From contig SEBV01000012.1 of assembly GCA_004172865.1 (NCBI GenBank), positions 1 to 64,000 of the forward strand: DNA of 64,000 bases. The letters are read 5' to 3'. A program made the position numbers and the translations under genes. A model generated the notes under the pieces. It was not told the DNA's origin and ran no database searches. It worked only from the letters and a program-made list of their open reading frames with translations. Numbering within the stretch: the stretch's first letter is position 1; each line of letters begins with the position of its first letter. Source of the stretch: Gammaproteobacteria bacterium. GTDB taxonomy: Bacteria; Pseudomonadota; Gammaproteobacteria; Pseudomonadales; Cellvibrionaceae. Positions 9,314-19,118 of the stretch are shown piece by piece.

Positions 9314-10057
9314 ATGAGCATAAATGATAAAGTTGCTTTGGTGACCGGCGCGAGCCGCGGAATCGGCGCTGCAATTGCTGAACAACTAGGCAAAGCGGGC
9401 GCAATTGTAATTGGAACTGCGACAAGCGAATCCGGTGCTGAGAAAATTTCTGCGCGTTTTGCAGAAGTGGGAATTCGCGGCCTAGGCAAAGTACTAAATG
9501 TGACTGATGCAGATTCCGTCGCTGCGTTATTAAAAAGCGTTACCGAAGAATTTGGTGCGCCGGCGATTTTGGTAAACAACGCTGGCATCACCAAAGATAA
9601 TTTATTGATGCGCATGAGCGATGAAGAATGGTTTGATGTTATCAATACCAATCTCAGTTCAATTTATCGTTTAAGCAAAGGCGTGCTGCGCGGCATGATG
9701 AAGGCCCGCTGGGGTCGTATCATCAATATCAGTTCGGTAGTTGGTTCTATGGGTAATCCTGGTCAATCGAATTATGCGGCGACTAAAGCGGGCGTATCTG
9801 GCTTTGCGCGATCATTGGCAGCTGAAGTAGGCTCACGTAACATTACTGTCAATACAGTCGCTCCAGGCTTTATTGACACCGATATGACTAAAGTGCTTCC
9901 CGAAGAGCAAAAACAACAGTTATTATCGCGCATTCCATTAGGTCGTTTGGGATCGCCAGAAGAGATTGCGTCGGTTGTTGTTTTTCTGGCCGGAGACACT
10001 GGTGGTTACATCAGTGGTGAAACAATCCACGTAAACGGTGGCATGTATATGTCTTAA
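9314..10057 (+). CDS. fabG: 3-oxoacyl-ACP reductase FabG
   Basis: FabG is the NADPH-dependent short-chain dehydrogenase that reduces 3-oxoacyl-ACP. The 247-residue protein has the cofactor motif TGASRGIG (11-18), NNAG (88-91), and the catalytic Ser140/141, Tyr154 and Lys158. The C-terminus GGMYM is typical of FabG. Its position between fabD and acpP settles the assignment among the many short-chain dehydrogenases. The ribosome site (AAGAGA) is moderate. Confidence 0.97.
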   Translation: MSINDKVALVTGASRGIGAAIAEQLGKAGAIVIGTATSESGAEKISARFAEVGIRGLGKVLNVTDADSVAALLKSVTEEFGAPAILVNNAGITKDNLLMRMSDEEWFDVINTNLSSIYRLSKGVLRGMMKARWGRIINISSVVGSMGNPGQSNYAATKAGVSGFARSLAAEVGSRNITVNTVAPGFIDTDMTKVLPEEQKQQLLSRIPLGRLGSPEEIASVVVFLAGDTGGYISGETIHVNGGMYMS

Positions 10058-10059
10058 AT

Positions 10060-10115
10060 TTCCACTTTAAGTCTATGTTTTCTATAGAAAAAGAGTGGAA
10101 TTGATAAGTTTTTTT
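10060..10115 (+). terminator. possible weak terminator between fabG and acpP
   Basis: A 7-bp stem (10060-10066 with 10094-10100) encloses a 14-bp AT palindrome (10078-10091). A run of seven T follows eight bases after the stem. It could attenuate read-through so that acpP is expressed more strongly from its own promoter. The spacing to the T-run is poor. Confidence 0.33.
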
Positions 10116-10276
10116 AGTCCGATGCGTTACAAGTCATCCAAATAGATGTAAAATGCGCGTCGATTTTGACCGAAACATAAATGCTGAGTGCTCTCACTGG
10201 GTGCGTTAAAAGTTAGCTAGTGTCGGCTCATCAAACTGACGGTTTTGTCTATAACATTTAGGAGTTACATAACATC

Positions 10277-10513
10277 ATGAGTAGCATTGAAGAACGCGTA
10301 AAAAAGATCGTTGCTGAACAATTAGGCGTGAAAGAAGATGAAGTGAAAAACGAAGCTTCTTTCGTAGAAGATCTAGGCGCAGATTCTTTGGATACCGTAG
10401 AGTTGGTAATGGCTCTCGAAGAAGAATTCGAAACTGAAATTCCAGATGAAGAAGCTGAAAAAATTACTACAGTTCAATTGGCTATCGATTACATCAATTC
10501 AAACCTGGCGTAA
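10277..10513 (+). CDS. acpP: Acyl carrier protein
   Basis: AcpP carries growing acyl chains on a phosphopantetheine arm. The 78-residue, very acidic protein has the attachment site [10 protein letters not shown] with Ser37. It lies 219 bp after fabG, so it probably has its own promoter in addition to read-through, as in E. coli where acpP is expressed far above its neighbours. An AGGAG lies 12 bases upstream of the ATG, slightly long spacing. A strong terminator follows. Confidence 0.98.
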   Translation: MSSIEERVKKIVAEQLGVKEDEVKNEASFVEDLGADSLDTVELVMALEEEFETEIPDEEAEKITTVQLAIDYINSNLA

Positions 10514-10540
10514 TTTTAGAGCTGATTACTAATCTTCTCG

Positions 10541-10575
10541 AAAAGCCGTATTATTGCGAAATAGTACGGCTTTTT
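10541..10575 (+). terminator. terminator after acpP
   Basis: The arms AAAAGCCGTA (10541-10550) and TACGGCTTTT (10565-10574) form a strong stem with a 14-nt loop that runs into a T tract. It separates acpP from fabF, so fabF must also have a promoter or depend on read-through. Confidence 0.85.
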
Positions 10576-10661
10576 CTTTTGGTGTAATTTATCCGCCACC
10601 AAAATTTTCTTGAATTGAGTGCAGTTGTGGCTCAAGCCTTTTCTTTGAGGAGTCTCAAAAC

Positions 10662-11900
10662 GTGTCACGCAGAAGAGTTGTCGTTACTGGTCTAGGTATG
10701 ATTAGTTCACTGGGAAATACAGTGGCTGAAACCTGGGATGGCATTGTGAATGGTAAAAGCGGTATAGCGACTATTACCAATTTTGATGCGTCGGCATTTA
10801 CTACTCAATTCAGTGCATCAGTAAAAAATCTGGTGGTTGACGACTATTTTCCGAGCAAAGAAGCTCGCAAGATGGACCCATTCATTCAATACGGAATGGT
10901 TGCGGGCATACAAGCCATTCGCGATTCCGGATTGGAAATTACCGAAGAAAACGCGGGTCGCATCGGTGTTTCAATTGGTTCAGGTATCGGTGGGATTGGT
11001 ACTATTGAAGAAGGTTCCTTTACGCTTGAGCACAAAGGTCCACGTCGTATTTCTCCGTTCTTTGTTCCTAGTGCGATTATTAACATGATCTCGGGTAATC
11101 TTTCGATTATGCATAATCTTCGCGGTCCTAATATCGCGATCACTACTGCGTGCACAACAGGTACGCACAGCATTGGTTTTGCTGCACGTATGATTCAGTA
11201 TGGCGATGCTGATGTAATGGTTGCTGGTGGCGCTGAAATGGCAACGACTCCGCTTGGCTTAGGTGGCTTTGCCGCTGCACGCGCACTTTCGACTCGCAAC
11301 GACAACCCACAAGCGGCTAGCCGCCCTTGGGATCGAGATCGCGATGGTTTTGTATTGGGCGATGGTGCTGGTGTTTTAGTGTTGGAAGAGTACGAACACG
11401 CCAAAGCACGTGGCGCTCGTATCTATGCTGAGTTGATCGGTTTTGGCATGAGTGGTGATGCTTACCACATGACATCACCACCTGAAAATGGCTCAGGCGC
11501 AGCCTCTTCAATGGTTAATGCGATTCGTGATGCACAGATTCCTGTCTCCGACATTCAATACGTGAATGCACACGGCACCTCAACGCCTGCTGGTGATAAA
11601 GCTGAGTGTCAAGCGGTGAAATCTGTTTGGGGCTCCTCGATTAATAATGTTGCAGTAAGCTCAACCAAATCTATGATTGGGCATTTGCTTGGCGCAGCGG
11701 GTGCTGTCGAAGCGATTTTTAGCGTATTGGCAATTCGCGATCAAGTTGCTCCGCCGACGATCAATTTGGATAATCCTGATGAGGGTTGTGATATCAATCT
11801 TGTGCCGCACACAGCACAGGAGCGAAAAATCGATGCAGTGCTGTCAAATTCATTTGGTTTTGGTGGAACTAACGGTTCGTTAATTTTTAGAAAAATTTAA
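10662..11900 (+). CDS. fabF: 3-oxoacyl-ACP synthase II
   Basis: FabF condenses malonyl-ACP with acyl-ACP in chain elongation. The 412-residue protein has the active-site cysteine Cys164 in [10 protein letters not shown], and the two histidines in NAHGTSTP and GHLLGAAGA. The C-terminus has SFGFGGTNG. The start is a GTG at 10662 with GAGGAG nine bases upstream. It follows acpP as in E. coli and Pseudomonas and is closed by its own terminator. FabF rather than FabB is preferred from the N-terminal RRVVVTGLG and the position beside acpP. Confidence 0.97.
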   Translation: MSRRRVVVTGLGMISSLGNTVAETWDGIVNGKSGIATITNFDASAFTTQFSASVKNLVVDDYFPSKEARKMDPFIQYGMVAGIQAIRDSGLEITEENAGRIGVSIGSGIGGIGTIEEGSFTLEHKGPRRISPFFVPSAIINMISGNLSIMHNLRGPNIAITTACTTGTHSIGFAARMIQYGDADVMVAGGAEMATTPLGLGGFAAARALSTRNDNPQAASRPWDRDRDGFVLGDGAGVLVLEEYEHAKARGARIYAELIGFGMSGDAYHMTSPPENGSGAASSMVNAIRDAQIPVSDIQYVNAHGTSTPAGDKAECQAVKSVWGSSINNVAVSSTKSMIGHLLGAAGAVEAIFSVLAIRDQVAPPTINLDNPDEGCDINLVPHTAQERKIDAVLSNSFGFGGTNGSLIFRKI

Positions 11901-11926
11901 TTAATCGTTATTAAGTTTTTAAGCTA

Positions 11927-11954
11927 AAACGCCGAACCAATGTTCGGCGTTTTT
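11927..11954 (+). terminator. terminator after fabF
   Basis: The stem AAACGCCGAAC / GTTCGGCGTTT has a 4-nt loop and a T-run. It ends the fab transcript. It also argues against a pabC start at 11953, which would lie inside it. Confidence 0.9.
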
Positions 11955-12015
11955 GTATTCCAGATTGGAATGTATTTTAATATTTACAAGGTTCATAAAA
12001 TCTCTGAGCGCATGT

Positions 12016-12870
12016 ATGCAACATAAGTTTCCACTCATTGCCGTTAATGGCGTCATCGGCGCTCAGGTGTCACCCCTTGATCGTGGCTTTGCCTATGGTG
12101 ATGGAGTATTTGAAACCTGCAGAATGATTAATGCAAAAATACCTCTCTGGGATTTTCATAAAGAACGTTTACTGAATAGTTGTGAAAAATTATCTATAAA
12201 GGTTGAGTTACAATTAATTCAAACGCAACTGGATGATTTGATTTCATCATTGGGTGCCGATGATCTTAACGCAACTATAAAAATTACCATTACTCGCGGA
12301 CAAGGTGGGCGAGGTTACAATGTTCCCAATGATGTATCGCCTACAATTGTCATAGGCGTTTTTGCGGCAGCATCCTTCCCTGAATATTATTTTTCAAAAG
12401 GCGTGTCCACCCAGATTTGCAAATTGCGTTTAAGTCGCAGTCAATATTTGGCAGGACTTAAGCACCTAAATAGATTAGAGCAAATACTTGCGCGCGCAGA
12501 ATGGAATGATGAAAACATTGCAGAAGGTATTTTGTTTGATACACATAATTATTTAGTAGAAGGCGTTTTTAGTAATATTTTTCTCGTTAAAAATAGCGAA
12601 CTATTTACACCGGATTTGTCAGAATCAGGTGTGGCCGGTGTGATGCGTCGTGTGATCGTCGAAAATATCGCACCGGAATTAGCTATCAAAACGCATATAG
12701 GTCGATATGAACTTCAGGATTTGATAAATGCCGATGAAGTCTTTTTATGTAATAGCAATTACGGAATCTGGCCAGTGCGAGAAATCTTAATGGAGCAGCC
12801 GAAGGGGTTTATTGCTGGCGATATCACACGCGAACTACAAACGCATTTAAGTAAAATATTTGTTTCATAA
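12016..12870 (+). CDS. pabC: Aminodeoxychorismate lyase
   Basis: PabC is a PLP enzyme of fold type IV that releases pyruvate from aminodeoxychorismate to give p-aminobenzoate for folate. The frame opens at 11953, but the ATG at 12016 gives the family N-terminus (FPLIAVNGV, then DRGFAYGDGVFET) and a 284-residue protein, so that start is chosen. KHLNRLEQ carries the catalytic lysine, and EGVFSNIF and a GVMR segment are typical. A D-amino-acid or branched-chain aminotransferase of the same fold is the alternative, but the fabF-pabC-mltG order is decisive. Confidence 0.92.
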   Translation: MQHKFPLIAVNGVIGAQVSPLDRGFAYGDGVFETCRMINAKIPLWDFHKERLLNSCEKLSIKVELQLIQTQLDDLISSLGADDLNATIKITITRGQGGRGYNVPNDVSPTIVIGVFAAASFPEYYFSKGVSTQICKLRLSRSQYLAGLKHLNRLEQILARAEWNDENIAEGILFDTHNYLVEGVFSNIFLVKNSELFTPDLSESGVAGVMRRVIVENIAPELAIKTHIGRYELQDLINADEVFLCNSNYGIWPVREILMEQPKGFIAGDITRELQTHLSKIFVS

Positions 12871-13956
12871 ATGCCCATCATCAATTTTTACCGTGTAGCT
12901 AAGATGACATTATTTAATTCGTCCATTAAAGGTCGCTTTATTACCAGCTTTTTAACATTGTTGCTGATAGCGGCTATTGGCGTTGGCTATAGTTGGTTTA
13001 GTTTTCAATCATGGTTAGTTTCGCCTCTATCGATTCCGCCGGAAGGAGTTAACTATGAATTGGAAGCAGGAAAATCTTTAAGTCATTTATCTCAAGATCT
13101 GGCTGCCGCAAAAGTTATTGAGCACCCACGTTGGCTTAATTGGTACGCCCGTTATTATCAAAAAGAAAAAATTCATCCGGGAGAATATGCTTTAGAAGCG
13201 GGTTTAACACCCTTGAGCTTGCTCGATAAATTAAATAAAGGCGATGTAATTTTGCATCAAGTTGTTTTATTGGAGGGCTGGAATTTTCGTCAAATTATAG
13301 CTGCCTTAGACGAACAACCTGAGCTTAAACATCTGCTCAGCAATAAAACCGATGCACAGCGATTGGAAATTTTAAATTTGCCTATTTCTCATCCAGAAGG
13401 ATGGTTTTTTCCTGATACTTATCGTTTCACCAAAGGCACAAGTGATGTAGAAATTCTCACGCAATCCTACAGCGCTATGCGCAAGATTCTGAATGATTTT
13501 TGGGCCGCTAAAGCGGATAACTTGCCTTACACAACTGACTATCAAGCACTTATCATGGCATCGATTATTGAAAAGGAAACTGGCAGTGCGAGCGAGCGAG
13601 ATCAAATCGCTGGAGTTTTTATACGCCGCTTGCAACAAGGTATGAAATTGCAAACCGACCCTACAGTTATTTACGGGATGGGTGAATCTTATAGCGGGAA
13701 AATTGGCCGCAACAATTTAGTGAATCCAACCGATTACAATACTTATGTAATTCCAGGGCTGCCGCCCACACCCATCGCTATACCGAGCAAGGCATCACTT
13801 TATGCGGCGATGCATCCTGACTCAGGCAAATCCCTTTATTTTGTAGCGAAAGGCGACGGAACCAGTGTATTTTCGGAAACGCTTTCCGATCACCAACGCG
13901 CGGTAGCTCGCTATCAATTACAACGCGCTGCTGATTATCGTTCTTCGCCTAAATAG
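12871..13956 (+). CDS. mltG: Endolytic murein transglycosylase MltG
   Basis: MltG is an inner-membrane lytic transglycosylase that cuts nascent glycan strands and so sets their length. The 361-residue protein has one N-terminal membrane anchor (about residues 24-45), a LysM-like region, and the YceG domain. The catalytic glutamate is in ASIIEKETG, and QTDPTVIYG and PGLPPTPI are family motifs. The ATG at 12871 directly abuts the pabC stop, so translation is probably coupled. A second ATG at 12904 is possible and would still leave the anchor intact. In E. coli tmk and holB follow; here they do not. Confidence 0.93.
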   Translation: MPIINFYRVAKMTLFNSSIKGRFITSFLTLLLIAAIGVGYSWFSFQSWLVSPLSIPPEGVNYELEAGKSLSHLSQDLAAAKVIEHPRWLNWYARYYQKEKIHPGEYALEAGLTPLSLLDKLNKGDVILHQVVLLEGWNFRQIIAALDEQPELKHLLSNKTDAQRLEILNLPISHPEGWFFPDTYRFTKGTSDVEILTQSYSAMRKILNDFWAAKADNLPYTTDYQALIMASIIEKETGSASERDQIAGVFIRRLQQGMKLQTDPTVIYGMGESYSGKIGRNNLVNPTDYNTYVIPGLPPTPIAIPSKASLYAAMHPDSGKSLYFVAKGDGTSVFSETLSDHQRAVARYQLQRAADYRSSPK

Positions 13957-14059
13957 CCAAACGCTTAAATGGGCGCCCGACAATGACAATCGTAGGGCGC
14001 TTACACTACAATAGCCCTCATTTTCGCCATATCCTTCTTATTTTGGAAGTTATAACAGC

Positions 14060-15772
14060 ATGACCGAACATCCTATTTCAGCCGACTCAAATACATTGTC
14101 CGAAAACAAAAAACCGTTGCATTTTTTGCAGCAAATTATTCGCAAAGATTTAGAGCAGGGCGTTCACACTACTGTATCGACTCGTTTTCCCCCCGAGCCA
14201 AATGGTTATTTACATATTGGTCACGCTAAATCTATTTGTTTGAATTTTGGTTTGGCAAACGAATTTGGTGGAACCTGCAATTTACGTTTTGACGATACAA
14301 ATCCTGAAAAAGAAGATGAAGAGTACGTTGCTTCTATTCAGGAGGATGTTGAATGGCTTGGTTTTAAATGGAACGGTAATGTTCGTTATACGTCGGATTA
14401 TTTCGACCAGTTGCACGCATGGGCAATTCATTTAATTGAACAAGGTTTGGCTTTTGTCTGTGATTTAAATGCGGAACAAATGCGCGAATATCGCGGTACT
14501 TTAATTGAGCCCGGGAAAAATAGTCCATTTCGTGATCGTTCGGTTGCAGAAAATTTAGAACTCTTTGAAAAAATGCGTGCAGGTGATTTTGAAGAGGGTT
14601 CTTGCTCTCTTCGTGCGAAAATCGATATGAGTTCACCTAATATTAATTTGCGTGACCCCATTATTTATCGCATTAAAAAAGCGTCGCATCACCAAACGGG
14701 TGATAAGTGGTGTATTTATCCGTCGTATGATTTTGCTCACGGTCAAAGTGATGCAATTGAAGGCATTACGCATTCAATTTGTACTTTGGAATTTGAAGAT
14801 CACAAGCCATTGTATGAGTGGTTTATTCAAAATCTTCCTGTGCCTGCTGTGCCGCGGCAATATGAATTTGCGCGTTTAAATATTAATTACTCAATAACCA
14901 GTAAGCGCAAATTAAAGCAATTGGTTGATGAGAAGCATGTGGATGCATGGAATGATCCGCGTATGCCAACTATTTCAGGTATGCGTCGTCGCGGTTATAC
15001 ACCGGCAGCACTGCGTGATTTTTGTGACCGTATTGGTGTGACTCGTTCAGACGGTATCGTAGATGTTGGTGTGCTCGAATTTTGTGTGCGCGATGATTTA
15101 GATAAAAATGCACCGCGAGCTATGTGTGTATTGCGTCCGCTAAAAGTGACTTTGACAAATTACCCTGTAGATCAAGTTGAAACTTTAGGTCTACACAATC
15201 ACCCGAATCGTGAAGATTTAGGTGATCGTTCGGTACCCTTTACTCAAACCGTTTTTATTGAGCAAGAAGATTTCCGTGAGGAAGCCAATAAAAAATACAA
15301 ACGTTTAGTGTTAGGTAAACGAGTGCGTTTACGTGGTGCTTATGTGATTGAAGCGGATGAAGCGATTAAAGATGAAGCCGGAAATATTATCGAGATTCGT
15401 GCACATATTATCGAAGGCACTTTAGGTAAAGACCCCGCTGACGGTGTGAAACCTAAAGGCGTAATTCATTGGGTATCTGCAACGCAAAATGTTGATTGTG
15501 AAGTACGTATTTTTGAACGCTTATTTACCGACGAAGCGCCTGATGCAGGTGGAAAAAATTTCCTGGATTCTATTAATCCAAATAATCTGGAAATATTGTC
15601 AGGCTGTAAGGCAGAAGTAAGTTTAGGTAATGCGCAACTAACAGATCGTTTCCAATTTGAACGTCAAGGTTACTTTTGTTTGGATAGTAAATATTCCAAC
15701 GCTGATAAAATTGTTTTCAATCGCACTATTGGTTTGAAAGACAGTTTTGCGAAAATTGACGACCAGGAATAA
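14060..15772 (+). CDS. glnS: Glutaminyl-tRNA synthetase
   Basis: GlnRS charges tRNA-Gln. The 570-residue class I synthetase has the HIGH signature in [15 protein letters not shown] and the KMSKS equivalent SKRKL. The DDTNPEKE and YDFAHG segments are typical of GlnRS. The C-terminal beta-barrel anticodon domain is complete. GGAAG precedes the ATG. It is followed 54 bp later by cysS, with which it is probably co-transcribed, a pairing also seen in pseudomonads. Confidence 0.98.
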   Translation: MTEHPISADSNTLSENKKPLHFLQQIIRKDLEQGVHTTVSTRFPPEPNGYLHIGHAKSICLNFGLANEFGGTCNLRFDDTNPEKEDEEYVASIQEDVEWLGFKWNGNVRYTSDYFDQLHAWAIHLIEQGLAFVCDLNAEQMREYRGTLIEPGKNSPFRDRSVAENLELFEKMRAGDFEEGSCSLRAKIDMSSPNINLRDPIIYRIKKASHHQTGDKWCIYPSYDFAHGQSDAIEGITHSICTLEFEDHKPLYEWFIQNLPVPAVPRQYEFARLNINYSITSKRKLKQLVDEKHVDAWNDPRMPTISGMRRRGYTPAALRDFCDRIGVTRSDGIVDVGVLEFCVRDDLDKNAPRAMCVLRPLKVTLTNYPVDQVETLGLHNHPNREDLGDRSVPFTQTVFIEQEDFREEANKKYKRLVLGKRVRLRGAYVIEADEAIKDEAGNIIEIRAHIIEGTLGKDPADGVKPKGVIHWVSATQNVDCEVRIFERLFTDEAPDAGGKNFLDSINPNNLEILSGCKAEVSLGNAQLTDRFQFERQGYFCLDSKYSNADKIVFNRTIGLKDSFAKIDDQE

Positions 15773-15826
15773 ATTGAATAATCAAATATTCCGAAAGTTA
15801 GAAATACATTTTTACGGATTTTAATA

Positions 15827-17221
15827 ATGCTTCAGATATACAACACTTTTACTCGCCAAAAAGAAATTTTTAAACCCATTCAGCCGGGAAAAATTTCTAT
15901 GTATGTTTGCGGCATGACCGTTTATGACTATTGCCATATTGGTCATGGACGTATGTTAGTTGCTTTCGACATTATTTCCCGCTACTTGCGCAGCCAAGAA
16001 TGGGATGTTAATTACGTTCGTAATATTACGGATATTGACGATAAAATTATCAACCGTGCGAATGAAAACAAAGAAAAATACACGGAGTTGACTGCTCGCT
16101 TTATCAATCACTTTCATGAAGATCAATCTAGTTTGGGCGTTAATCCGCCTGATATAGAACCGCGTGCTACGGAATATATTGATCAAATCATTAACATGAA
16201 TGAGACGCTGATTAACAAAGGCCATGCATATGCTGCAAGCAATGGCGATGTTTATTATCGTGTGACTAGCTTTAAAGACTACGGAAAACTTGCTAACAAA
16301 AATGTTGATGAGTTGTTGTCTGGCGCCCGTATCGAAGTAGATGAAATCAAAGAAGATTCACGTGATTTCGTATTATGGAAAAGTGCGAAGCCTGATGAAC
16401 CATCATGGAAATCGCCTTGGGGCAATGGCCGCCCAGGTTGGCACATTGAATGTTCAGCCATGAGCAAAAATTGCTGCGGAGAAAATTTTGATATTCATGG
16501 CGGTGGGGCTGATTTGCAGTTTCCGCATCATGAAAATGAAATTGCGCAAAGCGAAGCTGCTAATGGTAAAAAATATGTAAATTATTGGATGCATATTGCG
16601 CCGGTACGAGTAGATGGCGAAAAGATGTCTAAATCCTTAGATAACTTTTTTACCATCCGCGAAGTGCTGGAAAAATATCATGCAGAAGTCATAAGATTCT
16701 TATTTGCAAGTAGCCACTATCGTAGCCCGATAAATTATTCTGAAGATAACCTAATTGAGGCGCGTTCAGGCCTTGAGCGTTTTTATGGCGCATTGCGTAG
16801 TTATACCGACGTTTTGCCATTAACGTTTAGTGAAATGAAAGATAGCAATTACTACAAAGCTTTTGTAGAAGCCATGAATGATGACTTTAATACTCGAGTT
16901 GCCCTGGCCGGCATGTATGATTTAGTTCGCGATTTGAATAACGCAAAGCACGATGAAAATCTCGCAAGAAATCTTGCGGCTCAATTGAAAGCGTTTGGAT
17001 TAGTTTTGGGTGTTTTACAAGAAAATCCTGAAGTATTTTTACAGTCAGGTGCGAATGATGCAATTTCAGCACAGGAAGTTGAAGGTTTAATTGATGAGCG
17101 CATTCAAGCGAAAGCTGATAAAAATTATGCGCGTGCCGATGAAATTCGTAAATTTTTGTTAAGTCAAAAAGTTGTTCTTGAAGATTCTAAAACTGGCGGA
17201 ACTCAATGGCGTCGTGAATAG
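15827..17221 (+). CDS. cysS: Cysteinyl-tRNA synthetase
   Basis: CysRS charges tRNA-Cys. The 464-residue class I enzyme has the zinc and nucleotide site CGMTVYDYCHIGHGR, the zinc ligands in WHIECSAM and HHENE, and an intact KMSKS in GEKMSKSLDNF. The C-terminal DALR-type and zinc-ribbon-like tail ends in GTQWRRE. Length is normal (E. coli 461). No special features. Confidence 0.98.
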   Translation: MLQIYNTFTRQKEIFKPIQPGKISMYVCGMTVYDYCHIGHGRMLVAFDIISRYLRSQEWDVNYVRNITDIDDKIINRANENKEKYTELTARFINHFHEDQSSLGVNPPDIEPRATEYIDQIINMNETLINKGHAYAASNGDVYYRVTSFKDYGKLANKNVDELLSGARIEVDEIKEDSRDFVLWKSAKPDEPSWKSPWGNGRPGWHIECSAMSKNCCGENFDIHGGGADLQFPHHENEIAQSEAANGKKYVNYWMHIAPVRVDGEKMSKSLDNFFTIREVLEKYHAEVIRFLFASSHYRSPINYSEDNLIEARSGLERFYGALRSYTDVLPLTFSEMKDSNYYKAFVEAMNDDFNTRVALAGMYDLVRDLNNAKHDENLARNLAAQLKAFGLVLGVLQENPEVFLQSGANDAISAQEVEGLIDERIQAKADKNYARADEIRKFLLSQKVVLEDSKTGGTQWRRE

Positions 17222-17361
17222 TAATTAAACATTTTTAAACGTCTTTAATCTGGCAGGGAACGCTGGGATCTTTACCTTCCTTAATTAAAATCTTTTCAAT
17301 TGCATTCTTCTATTTAATCACTCTATAGTGCAAATCAATTCACAGTTTGTTGAGGTGAAAG

Positions 17362-19080
17362 ATGCCGCATGATATTAGTTTGATTACAACCATTGCAGCT
17401 GGTCTTGGTCTGGCGATGGTCCTCGGTTTTATTGCAGTGCGTTTACGCATGCCACCTCTTATTGGTTATCTTATTGCGGGCATTATTGTTGGCCCCGCAA
17501 CTCCAGGGTTTATTGCTGACGTTCATTTAACAAGTCAATTAGCAGAAATTGGCGTTATGTTATTAATGTTCGGTGTGGGCTTACATTTTTCAATTGATGA
17601 TTTACTTGCGGTAAAACGCATTGCAATTCCGGGCGCCATTATTCAAATTGTGTTAGCCACCGTTTTTGGTGGCGCTGCCGGTATGTGGTGGGGTTGGAGT
17701 TTTGGTGAATCTTTAGTATTTGGTTTGGCATTATCAGTTGCGAGTACGGTGGTGTTGCTTAAAGCGCTGGAAGCGCGTGGTGTTATTGATAGCATCAACG
17801 GACGTATCGCAGTGGGCTGGTTGGTTGTTGAAGATTTAATTCTCGTTTTAGTTTTGGTTTTACTCCCCTCATTTGCCACCATTTTAGGTGGGCATCCCAT
17901 CGCAGATGGTCATCACGCTGAAAGCACTCAAAGTGTATTTGTTACCGTTTTAATTACGCTTGGCAAAGTTGTAGCGTTTGTGGCGTTTATGCTGATCGTT
18001 GGCAAGCGTCTCTTGCCAAAATTTTTATGGTCTGTTGCCGGCACAGGTTCACGCGAATTATTTAGTCTATGTGTGATCGCAACTGCGGTTGGTGTCGCAT
18101 ACGGATCAGCAATGTTATTTGATGTTTCATTTGCATTGGGCGCTTTTTTCGCGGGCATGATGTTGCGTGAGTCTGAATTCAGTCATCGCGCTGCAGATGA
18201 TTCTCTGCCGTTACGCGATGCCTTCGCGGTTTTGTTTTTTGTATCAGTCGGCATGCTATTTGATCCGCGCATTTTGCTTGAAGAGCCCATCAAAGTATTA
18301 ACCGTCATTTCTATCATTATGTTTGGTAAAACACTGGTTGCTGTGGCTTTAGTATTGGCGTTTAGATACCCCCTAAATACAGCGCTAACCGTTGGTGCTA
18401 GCTTGGCGCAGATTGGAGAGTTTTCATTTATTCTTGCAGGGCTAAGCGTAAGCCTCGGCTTAATGGATGACACTGCACATAATTTAATTCTTGCCGGTGC
18501 GATTGCTTCTATAGCACTTAATTCAGTTATGTTTGCGACGCTGGAGCCATTACAAAAATGGATTCGCACTCGTTCTGATTTCGCTCGCAAACTTGAATTG
18601 CGCGACGATCCGCTTGCGGTTTTACCTATGTCCGTGGACGAATCTTTTTTAGCTGGGCAAGTGGTTTTAGTAGGCTATGGTCGAGTAGGGCGCCGCATTG
18701 CGGAAACACTTACGGAAAATAACATTCCCTTTGTAATTGTTGAGTCCAACCGTAGCGAAGTTGAAAAATTGCGTGCTCGTAATGTTGCTGCTGTGTGCGG
18801 TGATGCTGCAGATCCCGGAGTGCTCATCCAGGCGCACATCGCACGAGCCAGTTTGCTGATAGCTGCAACTTCAAACACATTTCATGTGCGCAAGATGATT
18901 GAAATTGCACGAACGTTGAATCCCACCATTGAAACGGTTATACGTACTCATAATGAGGAAGAGGCTAAGCTTTGGACCACAGAAAATATTGGAAAAATAT
19001 TTTTAAGTGAACAGCAATTAGCTAGCGGAATGACGGAATACGTTCTGCAAAGAATGGGAAAGACTGAGAAACAACATTAA
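17362..19080 (+). CDS. ybaL: Monovalent cation:H+ antiporter, YbaL/KefB family
   Basis: This is a CPA2-family K+ efflux or K+/H+ antiporter of the inner membrane. The 572-residue protein has about 12 membrane segments (residues 5-400). They carry motifs shared with E. coli YbaL, such as ELGVILLMFGVGLHFS-like (AEIGVMLLMFGVGLHFS here), VEDL with the transport aspartate, and LGAFFAGMMLRESE. A cytoplasmic TrkA-N (RCK) domain with VGYGRVGRR follows (about 433-560). GAGGTGA precedes the ATG. The close match to YbaL outside the shared motifs favours that branch over glutathione-gated KefB/KefC. It is a single gene closed by a strong terminator. Confidence 0.9.
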   Translation: MPHDISLITTIAAGLGLAMVLGFIAVRLRMPPLIGYLIAGIIVGPATPGFIADVHLTSQLAEIGVMLLMFGVGLHFSIDDLLAVKRIAIPGAIIQIVLATVFGGAAGMWWGWSFGESLVFGLALSVASTVVLLKALEARGVIDSINGRIAVGWLVVEDLILVLVLVLLPSFATILGGHPIADGHHAESTQSVFVTVLITLGKVVAFVAFMLIVGKRLLPKFLWSVAGTGSRELFSLCVIATAVGVAYGSAMLFDVSFALGAFFAGMMLRESEFSHRAADDSLPLRDAFAVLFFVSVGMLFDPRILLEEPIKVLTVISIIMFGKTLVAVALVLAFRYPLNTALTVGASLAQIGEFSFILAGLSVSLGLMDDTAHNLILAGAIASIALNSVMFATLEPLQKWIRTRSDFARKLELRDDPLAVLPMSVDESFLAGQVVLVGYGRVGRRIAETLTENNIPFVIVESNRSEVEKLRARNVAAVCGDAADPGVLIQAHIARASLLIAATSNTFHVRKMIEIARTLNPTIETVIRTHNEEEAKLWTTENIGKIFLSEQQLASGMTEYVLQRMGKTEKQH

Positions 19081-19083
19081 GAT

Positions 19084-19116
19084 AATAAAGTGGGCAGTGC
19101 GCCCACTTTATTTTAT
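19084..19116. terminator. bidirectional terminator between ybaL and ypjD
   Basis: The stem AATAAAGTGGGC (19084-19095) pairs with GCCCACTTTATT (19101-19112) around a 5-nt loop. A T-rich tail lies on the plus side and an AT-rich tail on the minus side. It serves the two convergent genes. Confidence 0.85.
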
Positions 19117-19118
19117 TT

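Noticed and set aside
11953-12015. Longer pabC start at 11953
   Set aside because: That start lies inside the T-tail of the fabF terminator and adds residues absent from the family.
13973-14000. Stem GCGCCC/GGGCGC between mltG and glnS
   Set aside because: Only a 6-bp stem, 16-nt loop and no T-run; not enough to call a terminator.
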